Below the pieces are notes generated by a model. It was not told where the DNA came from. It saw only the letters and a list, made by a program, of their open reading frames with translations, and searched no databases. A DNA stretch of 64,000 bases, from positions 206,265-270,264 of the forward strand of contig JAFREE010000018.1 of the NCBI GenBank assembly GCA_019400425.1. The letters are read 5' to 3'. Shown in pieces: positions 35,825 through 46,677 of the stretch. The first letter of the stretch is position 1. The number at the start of each line of letters is the position of its first letter. This DNA is from Hymenochaete sp. R1. Taxonomy: Eukaryota > Basidiomycota > Agaricomycetes > Hymenochaetales > Hymenochaetaceae. The position numbers and the translations under genes were made by a program.

Positions 35825-38800
35825 ATGCCCCCTCCGGGAGGTTTTGAATCCATCCGCTATAAGCGCAATCTACCCTTCCGTGGTCCTTCCAGCTTCGTCA
35901 TACTTGCAGGAGTCTTCGGCATATCTGCTTTCGGCTTCTATCGTTTGGGTCAAGGAAACCTTGAACGGAGGTAAGCCAATACAGTACCCATTTTACCTTT
36001 GCCTTCTTCGTCTTTCCTATCTTTGTCTACTTCTCTTCATACACCTCTCCATCTTCTCCCTTTATCCTTTTTTGCTCTCGTCAGCAATGACGTCTGCAAA
36101 TCATCCCCCGGCACGCTCGACTCCTATGCTCTATCTATCGAGAGCTTCCGCGCTTCCCTGGCCAATTCAGTTTAGATCAGGAGATCTCTCTGACAGGGGT
36201 TAACACCTCATCTGGTCCTCATATGATGACGAATACTTGTGGCGGACTACTAGCGAAAAAAGGAGAATGACGAAGAGGGGGTGGCAAGTCGCCCAACGGT
36301 TCGCTTGGGCATGATCGCGGCTACCGACAATGCTGAAGCTGAATTATACTTCGCGTTACAAGGAGGGCTTCATCGCATCCGTCATCACCAGCTTCACCGA
36401 CATCGCATGACTATGTCATGCTCGCAGCACCTTCGCATCAAGTTTGACTAATTGCGCAAAAGTTAGCGTCGATCTCTTGGGAACTGAAGGACGACGAAGA
36501 CTTCATGACACAGAACGAGGTGTCCGAATGTGACGGGGTGCTTACCCCCCTCTGCTTTTTCGATCCGTTCCTATGGGCATCGCACATCTCATCTTCAAAA
36601 TTGGGTCCTTTCGCCAAACGAATGGCTGACAGAGGGGTTCAATATACCATTGCTCCGCCGACTCTTCCTGCCACCCAGAATCCTTCCTATCTTTCTTGAT
36701 CGTGACGTGATCAAACGGAAAGGAAAGAAACAAGCATCTCTTCAACGGTGCACGAGCGATTGTATCTTCTGTCCTTTCCCCACCTCTCATTTCCACGATA
36801 TATTGGCGATACGCGTCCTCGGGCCGTCCTCCGTAGGAGAACGTCAAGAAGTCCGACCCAGTGATCGGAGCAGGGGAACAGCAGAGGGGTGCCACGTTCG
36901 CTTGCGTCCGGTTCACCCGCACCCGTGACCGCATGTGTATCTTTTCCATGGAACGTGCCGAACGATACAGAACGCGGCTCGATACCGAATTGGCTGCGCG
37001 GGCCTGCGTGTGCGAGAGAGGGAGAAGCTTTCGGAGTACTATCCCCCTGGCCTGGACGTGACCCCCTTTCCCCCCTCCTTCCTAGAGCTTTAAGTTTGGC
37101 CAGTGTCTTCCCAGTGCGTTGAATGAATCTTTGCACCCCACACGTCTAACAATGATAGACAATATTGGGATATATTGCGTGTCACGCTCCGAAGCGGTGT
37201 CTGGAGGTCGGACATAGGATTTAATGGACTGTCACTGTTACTGGGACCTGGCGAGCGAGGGGGTGGAGGAAGAATCGAAGACCAGAAGCAAGTGTAAACC
37301 ATCTCCAGCTCGGAAGCCAACGACGACATGCTCATTTCGGATTTGGGCCGACGGGGCACGTCAGAGTCAGGCTTTTGAATGTCTGAATTTGGAAGGCAGT
37401 TGGAACTGTAACATACGCTCCGAGGGTTAAATTTTGATCCCGTGCTCCGACGATCCGCGCGCCTCCTCTCTCTCCCGTCCTGCTGGGTCGTCGTTCCGCG
37501 GAGTAGCCTCGTGCCACGTCTTACGGCCCCCCTCGCAATTGCCTCATTTTGTGTTCTCCGGACGCCCGGGCATTCGTTCACTCCTTCTGGCCACGCCACC
37601 CTCCCCCCTCTCTCGCACCCTTTGTCCGAACCACTGTCCTTCATTCGCCCTCCGATCCCTCTTTGTCCGCGTTTGAACGTCAGAGGCGTCGGCGTCCAGA
37701 CGTCGAAAGCATCTCCACCCTTCATTTTTCACTTTCTTCCAAAATTATAATCTTCGTCTTCCAATCTATGTTTGCATGCAGTGCAATCACTCTGTCACAT
37801 GCATTCATGTTTCACTTTCTTCTTCATTGTTCTTGTCTTTTTTTTTTTCAAATCAAGAAAGTCGAAAGGAAAGCTGACTGACATATGCTGCTGTCTTATT
37901 GCACTTCATTGTTGCTTGACAGGGAACTGCAGCGCGAGAAGACATGGTCACGGATCCACCTTGTCCCACTTTTGCTCGCCGAAGGCGATCGGGACGTGTA
38001 CCGGCGTTCAGAGGCCGCCAAAGCTCGCGAGGCTGAGATCATGAAAGACGTCCCCGGATGGGAGGTGCGTTTATTCTCGGATTTTGACTCTGACTCGATG
38101 TTAAGCGCCTGCTTATCTGACTGTGCCTTTTTTCTTCGCCATCATGCTTTTCATACATTATCTTTTGACTCTAACGATAACGGCGACGCTTTTAACCTGC
38201 CTTTTGGATATACTTGGCGCTATTTTTGGACCTTCGGCTTTGTGTTCGCATTGCTTTTTCGGGGGACTTTCTATGGTCAATGCGTTACGGCTGTCAAACG
38301 TGGCTCGGCACCTCGCAACGGTCCCGCTTTTGTGTATTGTATCCGGCCCCGACCTCCCGATGCCTCCGGCATACTGTCGGCTCTTTGTACCGTTCGGATT
38401 GGGACGTGCAAACGGGTCCTTACTGGACCTCGGACGACTTTGGAATGACTGGACACACTGCGACGATGAATCATCATCGACGTTGGGGTTTCGACTGACT
38501 ATTGTTCGATGACTACGTCCGTAACGTCGCCTCTCGTTCTTGGCCGACGGTCGACATCTGAATGAATCATCGAAAAAACGAAAAACGGCTCTATCATTTC
38601 GTTTCGACCTGGGCGCGTCGCCTTACATCGCCATCAAACATGTTCCAAAACCATACGAACGCCGCTATCTCTGACCTTGCCCACCAAACCGACCCCGACA
38701 CGTCTTTCAACCTGACAAATCGATACTCGCCCGTTATCTCGTCGGGTAATGACTCGCCTATTCATTCATTCGTTCATTCGACTCACGGACGTTTCGCGGG

Positions 38801-39556
38801 AAACGGAAATCTCAATCGAAATCTCGGGTACACGGACATGCAATTCAACGCGATCCCGCACCTACGGAACTAAAACTGACCAAACTCAAAAACGCACCTG
38901 AACGGCGCAATCCGGCGATTTGCGTCGGCGCGGGAACGCCACTGTTTTCTTTCTTTCTTTTTCTTTTCGTGCTTGTGCGCCCCGCTCTGACTGACACGCG
39001 TGATTCTCCGCTTTTTCCCTGGTGCGAAATGTAACCTTGCGCCGATTGTGACTTTTTTTTGCATCCGGGTCTCGGTCTCGAACGCGGCGCGTTTATCCTC
39101 CTGCAAACATTCCTCTGGACCATGACTTTGGTACGTTCGGAAATGGCCTTGCGGGTGGCGTTTATCGCGGCGCTTGTGGACTCTCTTGTCCTTCGTTCAC
39201 TTGCACCTTCACGGTGCTGGACGATCACGCGTCCTATCGCGGGGGTGTTTCATTTACGATGGATGGAATGCACGTCTTGTTCCCAAATTCGACGGGTCGG
39301 CCGATTGGGGCGGGTGCTTTCGTTGGTTTCGCTGTATCGCTGCGGGGGGATACTTGTGTATTTTTCCTGATTCCGTACTTGACGGAACGGGGATTGTTAT
39401 TCGTTTTGGTACGGGTTAACTTCCATTGCGGCGTTGGGGATGTGACGGATGGGCGGAAAATTGGGTGGTGTGGTATGGATTGGATGTGATCAGGCCGGCA
39501 AGAGTGTGTACAACCAGGAACGGTACCGGGGCGCTGAGTCGATCGTCGTGCTCTGA
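35825..39556 (+). CDS. NDUFA13: NADH:ubiquinone oxidoreductase subunit NDUFA13 (GRIM-19)
   Basis: An accessory, single-helix subunit of mitochondrial complex I. Three coding exons, 35825-35970, 37923-38064 and 39494-39556, total 351 bp and 116 residues. Exon 1 encodes MPPPGGFESIRYKRNLPFRG and the membrane helix SFVILAGVFGISAFGFYRLG, ending NLE-R. Exon 2 gives RELQREKTWSRIHLVPLLLA then EGDRDVYRR and EIMKDVPGWE. Exon 3 gives AGKSVYNQERYRGAESIVVL and TGA. All are hallmark GRIM-19 blocks and the phases agree (2, then 0). The introns are 1952 and 1429 bp, some 20-30 times the usual length here. Intron 2 has a 1387-nt stretch without any AG before its acceptor; intron 1 has a strong alternative acceptor at 36083-36084. 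The exon calls are secure because the protein is reconstructed end to end. Confidence 0.95.
36085..36175 (+). other. Possible alternative terminal exon of NDUFA13
   Basis: A canonical acceptor (long pyrimidine tract, TCAG at 36081-36084) would define a 114-bp intron from the exon 1 donor, a normal size for this genome. Using it appends 30 codons (SNDVCKSSPGTLDSYALSIE and ten more) and ends at TAG 36173-36175, giving a truncated protein with only the membrane helix. Whether it is used is not known. Confidence 0.35.
38105..39491 (+). other. AG-dinucleotide desert in NDUFA13 intron 2
   Basis: I scanned every line from 38105 to 39491 and found no AG on the plus strand in 1387 nt, while GA, AA, GG and the reverse complement CT are all frequent. 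The last AG before it is at 38104 and the next, at 39492-39493, is the splice acceptor of the final exon. The sequence is otherwise of ordinary complexity and rich in CG. I infer selection at RNA level against AG between the branch point and the acceptor. Confidence 0.93.
38117..38140 (+). promoter_or_regulatory. Candidate distant branch point and pyrimidine tract
   Basis: CTGAC at 38117-38121 (branch A at 38120) is followed at once by a pyrimidine-rich stretch with a T7 run. It is 1373 nt upstream of the acceptor at 39493. The acceptor itself is preceded by about 60 nt of G-rich sequence. A weaker TTAAC at about 39416-39420 is a possible proximal branch point. Confidence 0.5.
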
Positions 39557-40097
39557 GCTCTAAGCTAAGCACTGGGTAGGTGCAGTGCGAACTGTAGGCG
39601 TAGAACGAATAACATACAATGGGTCAGTAGGCAGTAACACAGCCTTACTTGTTTAGCCTCCACCCTGCCCCGCCTTACGCGCCCTTTTCTCTTTGTCAAC
39701 ATTAACGACTGTGCATTCTCTCTCAATTAAATTGCGCTGTGCATGTTATGTTTTTTTCTCGGGTCGACCGCCTGTCTGGCCTGTGGAAATGTTAATGCTG
39801 TACATGTGTGATGCGCCTGATAAACTGAGGCGCCGTCTCGGATATACGCGTGTGAGCGTCCCAGTGTCAATGTCTCACTGTTCTATGACTGTTCTATGAG
39901 TACTAGTGAGTGTGTGGATGCGAAGAAAAAGAAGCGCACGTTGGCGGCTAATTTCGTATACCTCGACTCCGTCATCATTGCTATCGATGTTCTCTTCTTC
40001 TTTTTCTTTTTCCGCGAATGAACCCACATTACCCACATGGTGTTTTAATTTTTTTTTTTTTTTTGAGAGTACAGGTTCCTTTGCGGACCTGTGGCTT

Positions 40098-40116
40098 CTG
40101 TCGCCGGAGGCGACAG
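40098..40116 (+). other. Perfect 8-bp hairpin
   Basis: CTGTCGCC (40098-40105) and GGCGACAG (40109-40116) are exact inverted repeats around a three-base loop, about 35 bp after a poly-T run. Confidence 0.6.
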
Positions 40117-41767
40117 GCGACTGCTTTCAAAAACTGTGTGGTGGGTTTATTGTATGTTCCGAATTCAGGAGGAGGGAATCATTGATCATTCAAGTTGAAG
40201 ACCACCCCCCACCTCTCCTCCGACTGCCAGCCAGTGTAGCCCAGCATCTTTACATCTCAGTAGTATTTGTAAGCCGACCGTCATCCTGATAGTCTAGCCT
40301 AGACCCAACGAGCAAAAATAAACATATACGTGTGATAGCGCGCTAATGTATTCATTTCGAAGGAATGAAATGAGCATTTATATTCATGGCTACAGATTGA
40401 GGTTCAATATTAATCAGAGATGAAGAGGAAGGTTTGAGCCGAGTTTCTGGGTGGTTCTTCTTCTCGGTCGGTCGGCTTGTGTGTCACACTTGACGAAAAT
40501 GGAAGTAGTGACGGTATGTGACAAATGTGACTAACTGTGACTGAGTGCCTGTCCGCGCAAGACCCCCTGGCCCCGAGGATGATTCTTTTTTTCAACCCTT
40601 TCCTTCCTTTTTACCAATAAACCCTTCATCATCACCGTTCCTCGTTTTACGGCGACGAAAATACACGTCTCTCGTCCGCTCGTTTATCTATTGCTGTGTC
40701 TTTTTGGGAGTCTTTATTGTCCGAAGCAGCCGAGTGCCAAAGAGGCACTGTGCTTACTCGTTTATCAGCGTGGATTGAAAAAAGGGGAAGCGGGAAAGGT
40801 TGGGTGGTCTCGGGTTTGGCGGAGGCGGGGAGTTGGTCTGCTTTTTTGTTTGTGTGAGTCCCCAGGGAAACATCCTGATTCCGTGTTGATTCCGGTGCTG
40901 ATTCTAATTTGTATGGGCTGTGATGCCCTGATTGTGATTTTGATTGTGTCATTATCTTTTACGGTGTTGTGTGTGACCTTTTGTGAGTCAAAATAGAGTT
41001 GCGGGGGAAGATTGGCTGGGCCCCCTCATGCTGCGCTCGACGACGAAGCACGCGTTACATCCTCGGCGACCGAGAGTGGGAACGGCTGATAGTAGGGGAG
41101 GAGTGCCGGTATGGGAGGGGAGGCGCTCAATCGGCGAGACAGTGCGAAGAAATGCGGACATGGAGCTGCTGGACGTACGGACAGCGTCGTCGTCGCTGTT
41201 GTCGTCGACACCGACAAGGACACGGAGTCGGACAATAACTTCATGGCCTCTTTCGGCAACTTCGTCTTTTGCAGGAGTCACGTCTGTCCGACGGCATTCA
41301 TGCAGCGCCTCTAGACGTGTCCGTCCGACCCATGAGGAGGAGAATACCCATGCATATTACTATGCCGGCAGATCCCATGCAGGTGCCGTCGACGTGACTG
41401 GCGATGCTTGTGTTAGCTCGAACGCCATACGATGTGGATCTGGACACGAGATCCGGAGTCGATTGTTCTTGCGATTGCTTACTTCCGACAGACGCCCCCA
41501 TCATCACCAAATCCTGCATCAGCAGCAACATCACCGGGTCTATTCAGTCGGTGCAGACTCCCTCGATTCGGGGCCATCATCATCACCACCACCTTCTTAC
41601 ATATGGACGCGGACGAGACCTGGTGGTCGGAGTGGCTTCGGAGAAGGGGATGGACGTGTGATAAGATTGGGAATATCAATGGGATTGGGTGAGTGGACGG
41701 AGACGAGTCAGAGAGTGGAAATAAAAAATAAATTAAAATATTATTTGGTTATAGACTATGCGGGTGG

Positions 41768-41775
41768 TATAAATA
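41768..41775 (+). promoter_or_regulatory. TATA box of HMG-box gene
   Basis: TATAAATA 126 bp before the first downstream ATG (41901). The interval is strongly CT-rich, as is usual for fungal leaders. Confidence 0.6.
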
Positions 41776-41900
41776 CAGACCCTACCTCAGCTGCCCGTAC
41801 CTCTCTCTCTGCCCCCTCTCCTCGTCGTTCCTCGTGCAACGGCCCTCCCCTCCCTTTCTTTCCTACCCCCATCTCGCTCCGTCGTCTTCGTCTTTGTCGC

Positions 41901-44900
41901 ATGCTTCCAACTCCCTCGACGTCGACAACAGCATACTATCACTCCTCGTCACACGCATACAACCACCCTCGTCCACCCCAAACGCAGTCACATCCACATC
42001 CTCATCGCTCGAGTACTCAGGAAACGATAAAGCCTTACTCCCCGACGCGGGTATCCTCATTTGCTGCTCGACCCAATTTCTCCTCCGCTAGTGCCACCCG
42101 AATTGCTTCCGGATCGGAAATGGACCCCGGCCACGTTCCACGTTCCATGGCTTCTGCCCCATTTGCATCCGCCCCGTCCGTGCCCCCGTCCACCTCTGGC
42201 AGTCACGAGGACGCGCTTCACCATCACTCTTATCTTCATCATCCTCCACCGCCGTCCTCTGCTTACTCCGACTTTTCGAATGTAAACACCAACTTGAACG
42301 GCAAGGATGACGACTTCAACCGATTGTTTGCTTTCGACCTCCTGGGGACTTCCTCTCCAACGGTCCCAGTGCTGCATACACCTTCTTTGGGGCAACAGCA
42401 TACGCTTAGCCTTCCGAGCCCTCCACCAGCAAGCGACGTTGACGGGGATGGCATGAGTCCCGCCCTCTCATTCGCAGGATCGCCTTCGCCGACGTGGTCT
42501 CCTGCCGGACCGGGTTCCGCTTCGCTCATCACTCATCCTCAGGCGGCGCAGATGCACGCACAGACACACTCGCCTACGTTCGACTCGCCCACGGGGAACT
42601 CGCCCGCTTTGTCAGTGTACGACGGAGGAGGAGCATATGGATTGGGACTGTTCGGGTCTAACGCCGCTGAAGACGGTATATTCTTCGGTGAGTGGACATC
42701 TTCCTCGGTCCCCTGCCCCTCCTACTGCGGAATGGGCTACGGTTTTGGTTTTGACTTGCCTGAAGAGGCGGATGACTCATTTCGTGTTTGTGCTTCTCTA
42801 GGTCAGTGCGCGTCGGCACCGATGGATGTTGGGGAGCTCGACTTCGATGGGGCTTTCTCCCTTCCCTGGGACTCGTTTCCCTCGGGGTCTCCAGAGCCTC
42901 ACCTTGGCTCTCCGAGGAATCAGCAGCAACAGCCACAGCAGCCACATCAGCAATTGTTCGCGTCACCTCAGACTCCCCAGTACGGTGGTCCCTACGTTGG
43001 CCCGGGACCATTGTCCGCTCCTAACCCCGCTGCGCCGCGTCTGTCTCCGTACACTCCTCCGGCCGTCGCACCTCGGGACCTTGAGTTGTCACCGGGCTTC
43101 GCCCATCCGACTTCTAGCTTATCTTCATCTACCCCGCTCTGGGCTGCGCAGTTGTACGAGACCCCTTCGTCGGCCACGGGTACAGGCTTCGAAAGCCGCA
43201 ACTCGTCATTTTTAGCTTCTCACGGACGCAGTGCAAGTGACGCCAGTGTTTTCACCTCATTTCAACAGCAGCAGGGCATAAATAGCAACCCATCGTTCGT
43301 GCCTCCCCCCTCAGCCCCGGCCGCGATACCTATTCCATCTTCAGGCGGAAGTGGGCTCAATGCGGGTGACACAAGCTTCGGAGGTAGTGCTGCGCTTGCA
43401 CAGCTCTTCCAACCAGCCAGTGCTCCCGTGTCTATCCCTGGAAACTCCAATTCCTCGTCTTTCATGTCAATGACGACGACTGGTGCCTCAGGGTTGCCTT
43501 CTCAATCACCCTACCACGGTTCAATTGACATCAATGCCAGGGGTAATGTCCAACGTAGCCAGGACCTGAAGGGTCCGGGCTCAGGGCTTCGGAGCCGCAT
43601 TAGGAGCGCGAGTCAGCGCGTCGGAAGTGGGCTGCGGGATGCGCAGCGTGCAGTTTTCCACACGCGGACAGCTCCATACGCTCGAGGAGGATCTCCTTCG
43701 GACAATGTCAATGCAAAGCTGGAGCAAGACGCAATAGATGCTGCTGCCCAGAGGGACTGGGAGCTTAAGATGAGCATTATGGACGTCGATGGGCTTACGA
43801 ATGGAACTGGAGATGGCACCATGAGGGTTGCGTTCCCTACTTCGACTACGTCACCGATGCAGATGAGGAGGGATCCTGATGCGACGGTGCGGGATTCACG
43901 CAGGAAGAGGAGTAACACGACTTCAAGCAGCACCTTTGGAGCTCAGCGACCTTCATTCGCGTCCGGTCTCCCATCTTCTGAGCCAACGACGTCTTTCCTG
44001 CTTTCTCACTCGCGTGAAGGGTCCGAACCGTCTGTGGGTCGCTCGCGTGCAGCGTCGGAGGAGTCAGGCAAGTCCGAAGATGACCCGTCGAAAGAGAAGG
44101 ACAAAGAGGCCCCATTGCGCTCGGAGTTGCGTCCGCCTAAGCTTGCACCAAGCACTTGGCAGCTATACTTTACGGACTGGATTTCTAGACACCAGATGGT
44201 AAGGGGCGATAGGAAACTCAATGTTGCACAGGCAGCGAAAGAAGCCGGGGCCGAGTACGCAGGATTAAGTCCTGAGCAAAAGGAGGTTTGTGTTCAAGTC
44301 TCACCTCATTCAGACATTGTTTCTCATTCGTTACTTTTTTCATATCGTACATGATGCAATTTTACCGACGTCCGCCTTGCAGCCGTACAAGCGTCGTTCT
44401 CAAGCCCTCAAGAAGGCTCGTGCGCAGGAGCTTGCAGCCTGGCAGCGTACTCTCACACCTGAGGCCATCAAACGCGAGAATGCGTTCCGCGCACAACAAC
44501 GCAAATCTGGTCGTTCTCGCCGAGGCAACATCAAGGATCCAAACGCGCCGAAGAAACCTCTCAGCGCGTATTTCATGTTCTTGCAATACGTCCGCGCCGA
44601 CTTGGAGCGCGTTAAGAGGGTTTTTGGTGACGAAAAGGAGACGACGGCACAGAGCGTGCTCGCAGCGAAGTACTGGGGGAGTATGACCGACGAGGAACGC
44701 AAGGTGAGCTTTCAGTCTCCGTCCCGCCCTTCTCGTTTCTCCTTTTCGGATTTTATTCTCCGATTTTCTGTCTGTTTTTTCGAAGCTTTGCAGCTTCATC
44801 TACCTTTCACTGCCATCTCTTCAGATCACTATTGCTTCCCTATTTTCCCCCTTCCATTTCACTTAACCCCGCTGCTTTCACCATCTGAGCGAGAGGTTGG

Positions 44901-46677
44901 ACTCTCGCCATATCTTATCGCCGCCGCTCCTCTAAATCTGGACGAGCGTGTATTGCACTTCCCTTATTTGGAAGTCAAACTCTGAGCTTGTCGGGCTGTG
45001 CAAGCCTCATCTGTCTCCGTCTCATCTGTGTCTATGTTTGTTCGATGCTGTGCACAGACCTGGGGACAGTCGATGTCATTGGTTCCTTTTTCCTTCCGTC
45101 TTGAGGATTTGGTGATTCCGAGCCCTCTTTGTTCTCTACTTTCGTCAAGAGGTTCGATCGGCCGCGTACACGTATGCTGCGGAGGCACTGCCCTTTGACC
45201 ATATTCATGGATAGGAACTGTAGTTCCAGGACGGAAGGACCTCTAACACCCCGTGGGAGAGCATGACCCTATGACCCTCCCCTTCTGCACTTTGTCTTTA
45301 CTCGTCCATCCCATTCTTCTTTCTTCGACTTTTCGGCGTTCTTTGAATAGAGCCCCCAAGTCGAGCCCCTTTCTGCCTCCCTTCTCTTTCGTTCTCGTGA
45401 ACTTCCCCCTCACACCATTCAGTTGTTCTTCCTTCTTTGACCCGCAACAAACTCACATCCCCGTCCGTCCCGTACTCCGCCGACGAGAGCATGCCGGGTT
45501 CGGCGAGCGGGCTCGAATGACGAATGAGTCATTTGAGCTCACTTGTACACATTTGCACATCTTTGCTTCTTCTCCGCTCGTCCCGCTCGCTGGCAAACGT
45601 GTCCTTGCTGTGAACGTGCCACGCGCATCGGAAGGTACCGTGCCACCTCTGCACTATCTTTCCGATCCCCCTTTCCCCGCTCATCGAGTACATCTGCACA
45701 TATCGCGCCTAGTTCCGGGTACGCGCTTCGGTGCGGGGCCTCCGGACGGTGAGAACGTCACGGCAGGTCGAAGAGGCAATCGGAGTCGGCGCTTTTGCAT
45801 TCGGCCCTCGTATGCTTTTCATTATCGGCGGGAGAAGCGCTCTTGACTTCGAGCTTCTTTTTTTCCCTCGGTATGCATTTATGTGATCCTCGTGATCTCG
45901 CGATTGTGTGGCTGAAGCGCTTCGGAGCGCGGCGTTATCTACTTTCTCTTTGCACTTTCACCATCATTGGTTTCCCGATCTCTGGGGGAATGGGAGGTGT
46001 ATGCTGTTCTCGATTGCGAATTTGGACGCGATCTCGGGCCGTGGATCGACGGGGGGAGCTCAACTGTTGGGCATCTGCGACCCCTATGTCCTATTTTCTT
46101 CCCAGATCATTTCATTCGACATTTCATTTGTCGTTACGAATGATTTCGACATGACTATAGTTTTATTTGGCATAAGTTTCGGCTTCGTTCGGCCTTCGTG
46201 AAGTCCTTCTTTCTGTGTTTGTGCTCTGGATTCTGGGAGTTTTCGACATCGCAATCTTGTCGCTTTCATTCACGTTATCTTTCTTACTCTCTTTTCCTAA
46301 CTTTACCCACTTTTTCTCTCTTTGAAACTTTCCTAATCGTATTTTTATCGATATCCTTATCTTTCTACCGCTTTTGCGTTTGCTTCGCGATGCACGCTTA
46401 CTGACTCCTTTCTCTTTCTTTGTCACATCTTGTGACTTCATAGCCGTTCCTTGCACAGGCCGAGAAGGAGAAGCTTGAGTACGAAGCAGCAAGGAGAATG
46501 TACGAAGAGGGAACCGTGGGCTTCGAGACGACCATCAGCTTCGATAACGCCGACTTTGCCTCGGGGTCGGGCTCGAACGCTGGTCAGGGCCAGTCGGGTT
46601 CGGGCAAGCGAGGTGGGAAGAAGAACACTGTTGCATTTCCTGCTGGTGCTGGGATGGGTGCAGCATTCGTGATGTAG
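41901..46677 (+). CDS. Two-HMG-box transcription regulator, Exp1-like
   Basis: Four exons (41901-42687, 42802-44285, 44383-44703, 46444-46677) give 941 residues. The first 700 are disordered, rich in Ser, Pro and Gln, with short acidic hydrophobic patches (FNRLFAFDLLG) that could be activation motifs. HMG box 1 (about 705-785) starts LAPSTWQLYFTDWISRHQ and continues VAQAAKEAGAEYAGLSPEQK. HMG box 2 (about 808-885) starts DPNAPKKPLSAYFMFLQYVR and continues KYWGSMTDEERK-PFLAQAEK across a 1740-bp intron. Two HMG boxes at the end of a long disordered protein recall Coprinopsis Exp1, needed for cap expansion and autolysis; this parallel is from memory and unverified. The start is the first ATG after a TATA box; the frame is open 306 codons further up. 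An acidic reading continues after the stop. Confidence 0.82.
42688..42801 (+). other. In-frame 114-bp intron, possibly optional
   Basis: GTGAGT at 42688 and CTCTAG at 42796-42801 bound 114 nt with no stop codon in the coding frame. Removal joins FFG to QCASAPMDVGEL; retention inserts 38 residues. Both products keep the frame. Confidence 0.55.

Larger units (their letters stand above)
39557..41900 (+). other. Long upstream region of the HMG-box gene
   Basis: 2.3 kb between the NDUFA13 stop and the HMG-gene start. It contains a poly-T run (~40048-40064), a perfect hairpin (40098-40116) and a TATA box (41768-41775). The frame of the HMG gene is open upstream from 40983, but that part reads as low-complexity and precedes the TATA box, so I treat it as promoter. 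No other gene is recognised. Confidence 0.45.

Noticed and set aside
37090..37725. 211-codon minus-strand open frame inside NDUFA13 intron 1
   Set aside because: GC-rich, low-complexity reading without motifs or splice structure; most likely chance.
38214..38498. An open frame with GSLYRSDWDVQ that loosely resembles the GRIM-19 C-terminus
   Set aside because: No AG acceptor precedes it anywhere near, and the true last exon (AGKSVYNQERY) is found at 39494 with correct phase and acceptor.
45253..45846. 197-codon plus-strand open frame inside the large HMG-gene intron
   Set aside because: No recognisable domain, composition follows the CT-rich background, and it lies between two securely joined HMG box exons.
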